From NCBI GenBank assembly GCA_905178155.1, contig CAJINV010000003.1:2313065-2377064 (forward strand): a stretch of DNA of 64,000 bases. Reading direction: 5' to 3'. The stretch's first letter is position 1. Each line of letters begins with the position of its first letter. Source of the DNA: Amoebophrya sp. A120 (lineage: Eukaryota; Sar; Dinophyceae; Syndiniales; Amoebophryaceae). Positions 1 to 11,472 of the stretch are shown one piece after another. Under the pieces are notes generated by a model that worked only from the letters and a program-made list of their open reading frames with translations, had not been told where the DNA came from and made no database searches. Both the position numbers and the translations under genes were made by a program.

Positions 1-2516
1 CGGCCTGGTACGGGTACTGCTTGGTCCCGACCTTCTGCTTAGCTAAGTGCTTCAACTTGGCGCCTATTTTGTTGAAACAAAAAATTCATATTAGCGTCGT
101 GGTCACAAATATAATCTGCCGATACTAGCGGGCTTCTACCGCGTCCCCGTCGTGGTCCCATGAACTAACATGACCAAAAAGCAAAACTACCTCGATCATG
201 TGAAAATAAATCTGAAGAGAGTGGTAGTGGTACTCCATCAACCGGTAAATAAAAAATTGGTACTCAAGTGCATTTCCGCTGCGCCACCGCCCGGTAGGAG
301 TTTGGGTTGAAGGATGATGTTTCGGGCCACATTCCAGGCGTCGTGGAGGTTTCGCTCCATCTCATTCAAGACGTCCTTGCTCGCGCCACGCAAGATGATG
401 GAGCAAGCCTTCGGGTTCTCGCATTCCGTCATAAAGGTAAAGTATTCGTCGCCGATTTTCTTGATCTGTTTAAAAATATTGCAGATGATCTCTTTTTTTT
501 TGCGTGCAAGGAAACAATTCCGGACACGTGGTCGACAAGCGCAACAGCTCGTGTTTGGATGCAGTTTGTTATTGTTTTGACATGTAAACGATGAAAAAAT
601 AATCACGCGGTACTGGTTTTCATGGACGAGCATGAACTTTTTAGTTTGGGGGATCATGTTAATTTCTTACCTCGAAGAGACCGCACCCGGTCCCGACGTC
701 CTTTTCGTCAAGCTCTTCAGCTCTATTGACGATAGTCGCCCCGGTTACCCGTGCTACGCGGTTGTTGTCTGTCTTACGGATACGCCGGATCACCTGGGAG
801 TGTAGTTTCGAGACAAATAGAGCAAGACTAGCGATAAAAAAAAAGCCTGAAAAAAAGCCTGAAATTTCTGCATGCAAGAAAACACATCACCCAATACATC
901 ATCTTCGAACGAATACGGGCAAAAAAGAAAAACCACAAGAGGTACTTACCGAAACGTTCTGCTTCAGCAAGAAGTGCTGAGCGAGGTCAGAAACGCCCTT
1001 TTCAGTGATCACCACGTCCGGCTTGACACGGAGGATTTCGTCGCACACCTTCTTTACTTCTTCCTCCTCCTGTCGCAACATGGCTTCCCAGTCCGTTTCT
1101 TTTGTGATCTCGACCTGTTATGGTTTATACCGGCGTTTTCCTACATTGTAATTGTTATCGTTTCCGCTGCGACGAGTTGAGATCAGATGAGGAAAAGGCC
1201 GCGTGCAAAGAAAATAAATTGAATTAGATGCGCAGAAGTTTAAAAAAGTGCAAGTAGAAAAGCCAAAGTAAGTAAGTACGTTTGTTTGGGATTCGCCTTT
1301 TTTGTACTCGAGCGGGCAGTCGAGCAGCACAACGCGGGGGTTCGTGATTTTTCTTCTCATGCGCGGGTGCGTGATATCCTTGTTATACATCACGCCCTTC
1401 AGGACCTGTTGAGACAATTTGAATTGTGGATGGATCCAAATCATGCGATAGTATGTACGAAATTTTTATTTTTCATCAAATTGAAAAGCTCGCTGCCAAG
1501 CATAAGCATGTTTAAAAAGCGAGGATCATAGGAAAACATCTTTACCGCACACTCCTCGAGGTCTCCACCGGCAATTTTTTCGACTTTTGCGTATCTCTTC
1601 AAATCGATCTCTTTCTTGCCCGACGGGAGCTGCTCATAAACCGTCAGCGCCGCATCCACGGCGAGCTTAGAGATCATGGTTCCCCAACGTGACACAAATT
1701 TTGTGTCGATAGAGCTTTGCACAAACTCTATAAGCTTGTCCGGGTTTTCCGCGTCAATCGGAATAGCAATTTGCTCCAAAAGTTTCAGCGAATCTTCCAG
1801 AGCTTGCAAGTACCTGTAGTGATTTTCGTTGAGTACAAGCGTGGTCCTAATGAATGTCGTCTGCGGAGTGCTTGTCTCATCAAGCGTAAGCGCAACGAAA
1901 TTTTTGTCAAAAAAAAGAACAACTGCAATAATACCCTTGCACGATGACGGTCGGATGTATGTTTTTCTCCAACAATGGCTCGGCGACTGACAGCATTTCG
2001 CCCGCCAAAATGATAACGGACGTCGTACCGTCACCGACTTCCTCATCCTGCGCCCGACTCAGCTCGATCAAATTTTTCGCTGCCGGGTGGCCCACGTCGA
2101 TCTCCCGAAGAATTGCATTGCCGTCGTTGGTCATAACCTGTTGTGTGAAGAATAAAGCGCTCATTGACATTGAGCCAGTTTATTCAAGACAGCACATGCC
2201 AATAATTCCTTTACGTCTATTGATTCAGATTTGCATTTTAGTTGCCTTGTCCGCACCTGACCAGGAGAACATAAACCGAGGCTCTGCAATGAATACATTA
2301 AAATCAATGGAATACGATTCCGCCCATGGGGTCGAGCAGCATTTTCAGCATGGCTTTTGGCCCAAGCGTTGTTCGGACGATGGCCGCAACATTTACTGCC
2401 GCAGAGATATTGCTCCGCTGGGCTTTCCGACCCGTCTCACGCTTCGTGTTTTTGTTCAGTACCAACATTTGTCCGCCGGGCATACCGCCCCCACCAGGCA
2501 TTCCACCGGGCATCAT
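1..2516 (-). CDS. CCT3: T-complex protein 1 subunit gamma (CCT3), 3' end outside window
   Basis: Subunit gamma of the cytosolic TRiC/CCT chaperonin, which folds actin, tubulin and other proteins using ATP. Eight exons are visible. The first (2516-2312) starts with a Met/Gly/Pro-rich leader and carries the N-terminal equatorial block ending LLDPMGGI. The second starts at about 2133 with VMTNDGNAILREI and holds the nucleotide-binding motif GDGTTS. Later exons carry the CCT3-specific stretch GVMYNKDITHPRMRR, then KPDVVITEKGVSDLAQH, IRRIRKTDNNR, KKIGDEYFTFMTEC and LPGGGAAEM. The last (1-60) reads LKHLAKQKVGTKQYPYQA and runs off the window. Checked introns are GT-AG (for example GTATTC...CAACAG between exons 1 and 2). 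No introner was found in this gene. The match to CCT3 rather than other CCT subunits rests on these stretches recalled from the family. Start chosen at the first of two adjacent ATGs. Confidence 0.95.
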
Positions 2517-3653
2517 CTTGAGGTAAGGAAGGGCGGTGCGAGAAAAATCAACTGTTGAAACTACTCAAGTTAATACTTGCGATCTTGTTTATTGTGCCTG
2601 GTAGTGCTATAACAAGTTCTAGACTTCTCTTTGGTTGTCGTTTTCAGTTGCTACTTTGTTCCGTATTAAAACACTTACTAAACGTACTTTGTTTTATGTT
2701 GTTGAAACTAGATATGCGACCGTGTGGCTCCTTCTGTAACTGCTTGCCATGTGCTAGTACCTATCCTAAATTCACGGTGCCGTACCTTCTGACCACTGTT
2801 TGTAATGATGAGAATTGAATTGTGTTGACTGCTAGGAATCGATACTATAGGAGATTGCATCGCGGTGGTTCACCGGCTCCGTGCCAACACGGACCAATAG
2901 GATCGCATTGAGATTTGGGAGATTTTTTGATCTGGGGGGTAATTTTGATTTTCGGCGTGAGACCAAACGCAAACCTTCTGTAGTGGCTTCGTATCTACAA
3001 TTCTGAACAATACCGTGGGAACTCCACGAGCGCCTCTGTGGATACATAATTGGCTCCCATCAATTTGGCAAGAGATTCGTGCTGTCTGTCGTGTGGTTCT
3101 ACGTCACCGGGCGCAGATACAAGTGAATTTCAGTTACAGTTGTACGATAACTTCCAAAGTCAATTATTTGCAAATTTGCAGCACGTCAAATAGGTACAAG
3201 ACTTTTCGATTTGGAGAATCAACAAGAAGCACGAAACAAAATTGCATTGGAGCGAAACTCGGAATCCGATTGTACACATTAAGTAGGCAAACCTAGCAAA
3301 TCCTGCAAAGCAAGTACATTCATACGTGAATTCTAAATGACTGAAATCGAACGGAGCAAGAGCAGTTGCCATTAGATCAGGCGAACTTCTGTCACTCAGC
3401 GTTGTCGTTGTACAAGTTGAAATGTTGTAAAATCAATTGAAAGATGCAGATCGAAAAACTGAGCAATAATAAATATCGCTTTCTGTATTGAAGAAAATAC
3501 ACGAATTCAGGACTTCTCTTCTTCGCTCGGCAAGGCAGAGCTACAAAGCGTTTTAAATCAATGACTCGTAATGTAAAATTAATAGCTACTGTAGCAGAAA
3601 TAAGGCGCTGCTGCCAGAAGCCAGAGCAGAATCAATTACTCTAAAATCAATTT
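2517..3653. other. Intergenic, CCT3 start to next gene's stop
   Basis: About 1.1 kb between the CCT3 start codon and the stop codon of the next minus-strand gene. Moderately AT-rich, with short open frames that match nothing I recognise. No repeat or promoter element stands out. Confidence 0.6.
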
Positions 3654-6600
3654 CTAGAACAAGCCACTGCCGTCGTTAAGCATGATAAATTTGGGTGCGG
3701 GTTTCAGTTCCGGCATGCCCTCGACCATCGCCCAGGTGATGCCCTTGTAGCACGCTTTGCCATCCGCAGTGTAGTTTCCCTCTTCGCTGTCCAAATCTCC
3801 CTCCGCCTGCTGCGCAGCCTCCATCGGTTGATGTTCCGCCACCGCCGTCGCGGCTCCCGGTTGTTCCGCTGCTGCCGCCTGCAGCTCCGCGACCGTAATT
3901 ACCGGTGCAGCCGACTGCGGTAGTTGTTCCTTCTGCAGTTCCACCGCCTCCTCGAGCGTCACGCCGCGACTCGTCTCAAGTGGTTCCTCGTACGCATCAG
4001 GATTCGGCGACGCAGACGGGGCGCCGCCGAACTGGTCCGCAAAAAAATTCTCCAGCTCGTCGTCCGCACTGTGCGAAACCTGGTTGTTTTAATGAAGATG
4101 ACGAGTGCATCTTCTACTTCAGTGCACAATTTTGTTTGATCCTGTTCCCCGGGTCAGGACATCATGTCATGTATGCTACGGCCTGGAGCGCACTTCTTAA
4201 TTAAGTACTCAAGACTGGATTTTTCCTGATGCCTCCAACCAATTTTAAATCAAAAATGCTGCTGTACCATTTCTGTCGGTGACGGTGCTGGCTTGCGATG
4301 CTTACTCTTCTTACTCTGTGCTGCGAAACCGTCTGTAAAGGTGCTGTAGAACCTGGACGTTATAATTTGTGGCGAATGAAACATGTTGTCAGCAGCGCCT
4401 TAGTACAAAGAGATGAATAAATCATGAATGAAAAGCTGAACACCAGCGTGTATCAGTATCACCGCCTCGCAAAAATGCGAAGAAAAATACTGCTTCTGCA
4501 TGCCGTGCCCATAGGATTTTGACCGCTTGTCCGGGATCCGACGCTGCTTCGCGAGATCAATCGGATGCAGGAAGTCTCTCTTCGTTTGGGTACTGTAGTG
4601 CTCCTATGCATTGCAAATATGTTGTCGGGAAACTTGTGATGCAAGGGAGGGAATCAATAGTGAGCGCACTGTAAAAATCGGCTGCCAAGCATGACAAGCT
4701 TTTCCGTGGTTCTGAGTTGCGTACTCCGCATGAGAAACTGAGGTTTTGCATGACAGGCCACAGTAGCTCTTTGCGGTGACGCAACACAGAGTTCAGAGTC
4801 ATGCCAGACTAGCATGACAAGTCTCGCAATCTCCGAGACCCAGACACATTTGCATTTGATAGCTCCTTCGCGTTCCAAAAGGTTTGCGACATCGGGTTTC
4901 GTCTCGCCCGTAGGGTCGCCATCTCTATCCTATGTAAAAACATCCCCACACCAGAGTTGTCATGCAGATTTCCAGTCACAGGAAAATTTGTAATGCGCAT
5001 CCCCATGAGAGGCATTTCCAGTCGTGTTTTGGACTTTGTAATGCTCTGAATAGGATGAGTAAATGGATTTGCGTTGCGGCTGTACTCGCTGAACTGCCCT
5101 ACAAGACAGAGACGAACTTGTCATGCTTGACTCCCAAAACTTCTCGACTTGTGTTGCGAGATCCCCATCTTGACTCTGGGGTGGGGACGTTTTTACACAG
5201 GATAATCTCCGCAGCATCTTTATCCTGTATTGGGAAAAGTACATACAACATTGGAGAAGTCTTGTGCTCGTCATTTTCATACTGGAAGAACTCCAACACG
5301 CGGGGACCAAAGACCAAGTCTAGGTCTCCTGCTCAGAACTCGGACCCAAGCTCAAGCAAGCAAGCAAGAAGCTACTATAAATATACAACATCAAATCATC
5401 ATCAGTACGAAAGTGCTCATGGTCAGCGACAATTTGTCGGCCGGTTGTGGCCACTCCTCCAGGTTGAAGCGGTGCTCTCGGGTGAGGTGCAACCCGCTCC
5501 CTTTCGGGGATAGCGATCGCGTGTCGTACATGGACTTCGGCACGTGGAACTTGGATTTTCTCTTGGTCTCCCCCGCCACGTCGTCGTAGTACATAATGGA
5601 AGAGTTGACCTTTCTCTCCGGCAGCCGTGGTAAGACGTCGAAAGTCCGCGCGAAGCGATTCGTTTCTCCGCCTTCCGCATCAACACGCTCTATCGACGCC
5701 GAACCGTCCCTCTTTCGTGCGGCGTTTCTTTCCGGGCTACTGGTACTTCCCCGTTTTGTTGTTCCGGAGGACTTCTTGTTACCCGTGGTCCCCTTGCTCG
5801 TCTTTCTTACAACCGGTGGCAAACCCTGCTGCTCTGGTCTACTAGTACAACTCGTGGCACTACTTCTCGTGGCTCCCTGCTCTCTACTACTTTGCTCCTC
5901 TACCTGTTGTGCTACTCCTGCCGGCGGAGGTAACGTGCTGCTTCGCGGCTTGCCACCTATTGCCGGCAGTGTGGTCGTCCCTAAATTGCCGTCGGCTGGA
6001 CTAGAATGGCCGCTGCTCGGTGAAATGTGGTCGCCCGGGGACGGCGCCGCCGTGCTGGTGGTGCTCAACGAAGAGGACGAGGCCACCTTATTTTTCTGCA
6101 TTCGGACAAACCGCTTCGCCTTCCACTTGAAGTGCCGGGTTTCCCGGGTGAAGGCCTCGGGATTCAAATTTTCTCGTTCTGGGTCCTTCAGAGAGGAAAA
6201 GGTCCGGTGCATGAAACTCGGGAGCACCTTCAGCTGCAACGCGGTCTCGTTGTTGCCGTTCTGCACGTACTATCAAATGCAACAACGTCTGGGTCTGGAA
6301 GAATGCAAGGCTCTTTGTCATGCATACCCGACTGCACCACATCGAAAACCTTTGCAGCGTCGCCGCAAGCAGCTACGGCCGCAGGAGATCTAGGGTCAGA
6401 ACCGCGAAAAGAGTGCAGGTTCTTTGTCATGCACGGCTAGCATGGCTCTCAAGTCTGTAATGCGCGCAACCCAAAAGCCATATTTCTCTATCATGCAGAA
6501 ACACAGTTTGTCATGCAGATAGGCAACACTATAGCAAGTCCAAAACTTGTCATGCTTGGCTGTCAGTGAAGGCGTCCACATGATTCGCCAAACAGCATCA

Positions 6601-7711
6601 CAAGTTTCCAGACCCAGACATATTTGCAATGCATACGTACGCTGCCTGGTCCTTCGTTTTCAGCGCGATGGCCTCCATGCTGGGTTTCCGGGCTTTCTCG
6701 GGCCGGCGCCCGTCGGCGGACACAAACTCGTTCCCGGCATATCGCAAGAAAAAAGTGCTACAGTTACACACTGTGTTGCAAGACCGGCAACACAGACAAC
6801 CTTTCTCATGCAGGAAATGCTCGGGAGCCTCATTTCATAGGTGTTTTCCCGTAGGAGTTCTGCATTACAAGTTTTCTCTCTCACGCAGAGAAATTTGTGT
6901 TGCTGAATTCACTACAAATGTGTAACTGTAACACTTTTTTCGTGGGATACGGCCAGACTCAGGTATACCGACTTCCCGTTCACGGGCAACTTGTTTCGCT
7001 CCGATACCAAACGCATGGGGCGGCCCGCAATGCTGCCCGATAGTCTGTCGTCCGATGCGGATTTTTTTCATTGTAATTCATAAAGCGAAGATCGTCATGG
7101 TTTTTTTCCTACGATGAACATCAAGCAGTAGAGATGCTGAAATCAATGACAATGCCAAGGATGCGAAAAATCGGATACATGCAACACCCTGTAGTTATAC
7201 CTGTAAACTTTTTTCCCAGAGCCGTAGTTGCAGGAGATGTTTTCGCTGCGGAGCGTGAACTTGAACTCGTCTACTGTTTCGTTCATCGTTGTCCCGCTGT
7301 TCCATTCCGCTCGGCCCGCTGCGAGGAGTTCCTTGCCGTGCTTGGCCCACACAAAGCCGGCGCCTCGTTTGGGTGCCCCCGCGGGCGGCATGGTGGGAAT
7401 ACCGCTACCGATCTTGTGCAGTGGCTGGACCATGTATCACACAGAAAAAAGCTGGCAGGTCATATTTGTAATGCAAAAATAAATGGACAAAAAAAATTGT
7501 ACTGCATATCCTAAATAGCATGCTATGAGGCCGCCCATGACAGATTTTTCTGTGTATTTATTTTTGCATTACAAATATGCTCTGCCAGCTTTTTTCTGTG
7601 GGATACCATGTTTTGGCTCCTGCCGCCCTCCCGGGTGTGTCCCGCGTTGCTTGGGATGTGCGCCACCGGCAGGGTGCGCGTACCGTAACCGACACTGTCT
7701 CCGTACGTCAT
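3654..7711 (-). CDS. Unrecognised protein carrying five introners
   Basis: No family recognised. Approximate exons: 7711-7606, 7434-7201, 7072-6953, 6738-6636, 6270-5405, 5320-5205, 4925-4862, 4604-4460 and 4080-3654. The protein starts MTYGDSVGYG, has a long Ser/Thr/Pro-rich middle part (5.5-6.2 kb), then FHVPKSMYDTRSLSP, LVFGPRVLEFFQYE, an Ala/Glu/Gln-rich acidic stretch and the C-terminus KPAPKFIMLNDGSGLF. There is no signal peptide or membrane segment. The model is supported because removing each introner with one copy of its duplication joins frames that are otherwise unrelated: SLAGNEFV, QAAYVQNGNN, DKDAEMATLR and WNAKEHYSTQ. Edges of the two ordinary introns near 7.1-7.2 kb and 4.1-4.4 kb are uncertain. 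The low-complexity composition would fit a structural or regulatory protein, but that is a guess. Confidence 0.7.
4605..4861. mobile_element. Introner, family A (257 bp)
   Basis: Ends TATGCATTGCAAATATG and CATTTGATA, flanked by the direct repeat GCTCC (4600-4604 and 4862-4866). Removal of the element with one repeat copy joins the exons as WNAKEHYSTQ. No GT-AG pair fits on the coding strand; sliding in the repeat gives at best CT-AG. Its interior resembles the introner at 38395. Confidence 0.9.
4926..5204. mobile_element. Introner, family E (279 bp)
   Basis: Terminal inverted repeat begins TATCCTATGTAAAAAC; the right end is TTTTTACACAGGATA. Flanked by ATCTC (4921-4925 and 5205-5209). Removal joins DKDAEMATLR. 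The copy at 21203 has the same length and a closely similar interior but is inverted; both host genes are on the minus strand, so the family is spliced in either orientation. Confidence 0.92.
6271..6635. mobile_element. Introner, family A (365 bp, long form)
   Basis: Left end TATCAAATGCAACAACG, right end ATTTGCAATGCATA, flanked by CGTAC (6266-6270 and 6636-6640). Removal joins QAAYVQNGNN. It is about 110 bp longer than most family A copies; the extra DNA lies near the left third (about 6310-6420). Confidence 0.9.
6739..6949. mobile_element. Introner, family D (211 bp)
   Basis: Ends carry AAGAAAAAAGTG and CACTTTTTTCGTGGGATA as an inverted repeat, extended by TACAGTTACAC / GTGTAACTGTA. The flanking duplication appears to be 4 bp, CGGC (6735-6738 and 6950-6953). 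Removal joins SLAGNEFV. Sister of the copy at 54493. Confidence 0.85.
7435..7605. mobile_element. Introner, family B (171 bp)
   Basis: Near-palindromic element: TATCACACAGAAAAAAGC at the left and GCTTTTTTCTGTGGGATA at the right, with long inner arms (ATTTGTAATGCAAAAATAAA and its complement). Flanked by CCATG (7430-7434 and 7606-7610). Removal joins QNMVQPLHK. Sister copy at 45370 lies in the same plus-strand orientation, but that gene is on the other strand. Confidence 0.92.
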
Positions 7712-8364
7712 TTTTTTGAAACTTCGCTTGTTGTTGTTCCGACTTATTATACGATTTGATGATCACAATGGATATTTACAACCACAAAGATGTTGCGTGG
7801 GCAGTTTCAAAAAAAAAACAGCAGGTCGAGTTCGTTCCCGCAGCGCCTTCTAGGAAAAGTTGATTTTTTCGTATAGTTGATAGCAAAGAGAGGCAGTCTA
7901 TCAGTATCAGCACCACGCAAGCGAACAGCATTTCCCGCACGACCGGCCTAACCAAACGATTCACCTTCAACGCAACCGATTCAACTATTTTTCCCGAAAT
8001 AAAATCAACCACCAGACTGCAGGAAAACATCAGCGACTTACGAATAAAGTACGACTCGTAAAACGGAGTGACTGTGCTGTTTTACCCGAATTCATTTCAA
8101 CCGAAAAAACGACGACGGCCCGTGGAATGTATGACTTGACTGTGAACCGAACCACGAATGTCGAATTACAAACAACTTCATTCACTGTATGGGGTGCACC
8201 ACATGCAGGATATTCTCCCAGTACACGACCGGCCCACGCTTGTTACAAATAATTCGCTGAAAGTCGTTTCTTGGAACACCCTGATTAGTATTCGCTCGTT
8301 ATTTCGCGTCTTCTTTTTCAAGACAAAAGCTAAATCGCGATAATCTTCCACGGCGCGCTCTTCT
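7712..8364. other. Intergenic
   Basis: About 650 bp upstream of the unknown gene and downstream of AP5M1. Open frames here are short and unsupported. Nothing else seen. Confidence 0.6.
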
Positions 8365-11077
8365 TCAAGTATCCTCCGGAGCCAACAGCGCGTCGTCTTC
8401 GATTACCAGAGGCACGTGTCCTCGGATGTTCTCGTCCGCCGCGTTCCATATTTGGTACCGGCCGGCGAGCACTTCGGATTGAAGCGAGATGTTTAGCCTC
8501 GTGGCGGGGTACACCGTGACCCCCTTCGGGTCAATGGACAGCCCGGAAAAGGTCGTGTGGGGGATCTTCAGGAAGACCTCGCAGTAGTCGGGAATGGTGG
8601 AGTCTTTTGTGGAGGAGATCGGCTTCATCATGTGCTGATACGACCGGATCTTGTTCATATTGGGATGCTGCTGTTGACCTCCACCACGCTGGTGCCCGGA
8701 TGAAGAGGAGGAAGCGCTGCCGTTGTTCCCCCGGTTGTTTATTCCAGAACTACTACTGCTAGTACCCGCGCTAGTACCCCCGTTGCCGAACCCTGATCCG
8801 CCGCCGAGGGCAGAGGAGCCCCCCGGTCCCTGCGGCCCACCACCGGCGCTGGCGCTCTGCTGCGAGGACGCGAAACTCTCCACCGAAAGCTCGCCGATCA
8901 GCGACGCCGACTTGTGCTCCGCGGACAGGTGCCGGATCTGCCACACGATCACGCTGGCGTCGTCCGTGATGGAGAAGGTGGTTTTCTCGCTGCACCGCAG
9001 CCGGTTCCCGCGGATCCGCCCCGGAAAGGGGATGCGCACCTGGCACTGCGGATCCGCGGACGCCGTGCAGGCGAGCAGCTCCGGGCCAAACTCGATCTGT
9101 AGGAGGAGCCTCAACTCCACCGGCGACACCTCCTTCACCTGGTAGTAGCCCCGGATCGGGAACGTCTGCACCTTATCAAATGCAAAAGTGTCTGGGTCTG
9201 GAAGAATGCAGACTTGTCATGCATATTTTCAATGCCCCATGAAATCTGGAATGCAGGACCTAGCATGACAGATTCTGCGAAGTCTCTATCATGCCTATCC
9301 CGCATGAGAAACTCCCGCTCATGTTGTTACAAAAAAAAGAACTTTTGGTGATCACGCAACACAGGTTTTTGTGTGACCCACAGGACGCATCACAAGTTCC
9401 ATCCTTCCAGACCCAAACATTTTTGCATTTGATACACCTTGGGGTACCGGTACCTGCACAGCACGAACGGACTGGAGGTATCAAATGCAAATATGTCTGG
9501 GTCTGGAAGAATTCATGTTTGTCATGCTTGTCTGGCATGACTCTTAAATCTGTCATGCACGTTACCCAAGAGCTCCGTTTTTCTGTGATGCAGAAGCGCA
9601 GTTTGTCATGCAGAATAGGCAACACCTAGGAACTCAGAAACTTGTCATGCTGAGCCAGCATCTGTAGCCTCATCATGAGACGCCACCCAGCATCACAAGT
9701 TTCCAGACCCAGACATTTTTACTTTTCATAGGAGGGCGGCGTGCACGAGATCTTCACCGTGTTCAGCGCCGGGTCGGTGCTCAGCTGCGCGCAGTTGTAC
9801 ACGCACAGGTCGGGCTGCGTGTGGTGCAGCGTGAGCGGGACCGACAACTCGGGGACGCCCGGGATCTCGGCGGAGCAGTACACCGTGCCGTGGATGAAGC
9901 ACTCGTCCTCGTACTGGTCCGGTTTGCCGTAAATGGTACAGTTCACGCTCTCCACCACCGACAGCATCAGCCGCGGCTTCGTGTTTTCCTTGTGCAGGTA
10001 CGGTTTCCAGGCGGCGATGCGGGTGGACGTCGCCAGCGCGGCCGCACCACGGCTGTAGTTGTTTGCGTTGTTTTGATGCTGGGGGAGAACCGAGTTCAGG
10101 CTGGTGCTGTGGTCAAACCCCAAGTGCCGCACTTTCCGCAGCAGCGCGTAGTTCGTGTTCACGGGACTGCCAAAGGGCAGCGCCGCCTTCAGGTAGTACT
10201 GCAGCTCCCCAATCGCGTCCACGTCCGCGATGGACAGGTCCGGGGACAAGAAGTCCGCGATATCTTCGAGTAAAACAAAGGCGGCCGTCACCTCCGGCAG
10301 CTCAATCACCTCCGGCCGCCAGGAGTTCTGGTCCGCACGTTGGTTCACGAGTTCTGGTCGGAGCAGCCCAACCACCGCGAGCAGGTAGAACCCCTTCTTC
10401 GCCAGAAACACGCACGGCCAGATCACGCGCTCGGCGCGGCTAGTAGTAGCTTTATTCGTGTTCGTACCTCCTCGTCGCTGCTCTCCTCCGCTGCGCAGCG
10501 CAAAAGCACCCCGGTCATTTGTTCTCCCTTCCGCAGAACGCGGGCTGCTGCGAGGAGTAGAGTTGCTGTCGCTATGGCCGCTGCCGACGTTCTTGTCCAC
10601 CGGACGACGTCGAGAGGTAGTACTTCTATCACCGCCCGGAGAGGAAGCCGAAGATGAACTTGATGCAGAGGATGTTGAAGATCCTCCTTCGACCTCCATC
10701 GATTCCTCCTCCCCGTCGTTGTTCCTTCGCTTGCGCAGAAAGCAAACCGGGCCGAGCGGCCAGTCCTTCTCCACTTTAGCCTCCTGTCCCGGCCGCCACC
10801 CGAGGTTGCTGCTGCTTCCGCACCCCTCGAAGTCGCGGGCGAAGGGGGCCGAAATCTTGTCCCAGAGCGAGGCAACGGTGTCCTGGTCGCCGTCGTCGTC
10901 CAGCAGCACATCCAGCAAAAAGCTCAGACTCACCTCCTCGTCGCACGGAATCTCCACGTAACCCTCGCCCCAGAGGGCCTTTGTGCGTGCCTCGACAGTA
11001 GGGAAACGGCGGGAAAGCATCAACTTCACCTCGCTCTCCGCACGAAACACCCAAAGCCCCCGCAAACTGCACGCCAT
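8365..11077 (-). CDS. AP5M1: AP-5 complex subunit mu (AP5M1-like)
   Basis: Medium subunit of the AP-5 adaptor complex, which acts at late endosomes and lysosomes with SPG11/SPG15. Exons: 11077-9731, 9478-9435 and 9173-8365. The N-terminus has LSRRFPTVEARTKAL, matching the family's SRRYPTVE segment. Residues around 380 read AWKPYLHKENTKPRLMLSVV, the start of the mu-homology domain. After removal of two introners the frame reads CTPPSSPFVLCRYRYPKVQT and continues to FPIRGYYQVKEVSPVELRLL, in line with the family's segment ending in GFYQMKEEEVQLRI. The C-terminus has GRYQIWNAADENIRG, as in family members. Low-complexity Ser/Gly-rich inserts of lineage-specific type lie near residues 120-230 of exon 1 and in the middle of exon 3. 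The whole AP-5 complex is patchily kept in eukaryotes, so finding it in a parasite lineage is informative. Confidence 0.88.
9174..9434. mobile_element. Introner, family A (261 bp)
   Basis: Left TATCAAATGCAAAAGTG, right TTTTTGCATTTGATA, flanked by CACCT (9169-9173 and 9435-9439). Removal joins RYPKVQTFPI within the AP5M1 mu domain. On the coding strand the duplication is AGGTG, so this is the one copy where sliding gives a perfect GT-AG intron. Interior matches the copy at 46170. Confidence 0.92.
9479..9730. mobile_element. Introner, family A (252 bp), near-twin of the VAMP7 copy
   Basis: Flanked by GGAGG (9474-9478 and 9731-9735). Removal joins CTPPSSPFVL. Its reverse complement matches the 252-bp introner at 50796 over the whole length with only scattered differences. 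No GT-AG option exists in the duplication. Confidence 0.93.
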
Positions 11078-11472
11078 GCTGTCGGAGTTTAGTTTCCTTC
11101 ACAAAGACAGATGTACTTAGTTCTTCTGGGAACAAGATACTACGAGTTTTGCTCGATGCGAGGACGTCGAGGAGTCCGATGCGATAGATCATGGTGGACC
11201 ATTCAGCCCCCGTCTTCTCTCCATACCAACGAAACCAGCTGCAGGATCAATTGAGCTGCTTCACAAAACTTGGTCACAAAAAAACATCACGAGCGATCGC
11301 CAAGTGTAGTTGCTCGACTGACACATTAGACAAGCGCAGGAGCAGCCATCTAAACCGGCCGCAGCGAAGTAGATCACAATGAATCGTTAATTTTCAGCGA
11401 AGATGCCATCGCTGGGTCGGCAGAGACAAATCGTATGATGAGAACGAGCGATAGTAGGTGCGTCCTCTACCA
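11078..11472. other. Intergenic
   Basis: About 400 bp between AP5M1 and the glycosyltransferase gene; nothing recognised. Confidence 0.55.

Noticed and set aside
5596-6393. Long plus-strand frame opposite the unknown minus-strand gene
   Set aside because: It is the mirror of a GC-rich coding exon; the minus-strand frame is confirmed by introner joins.
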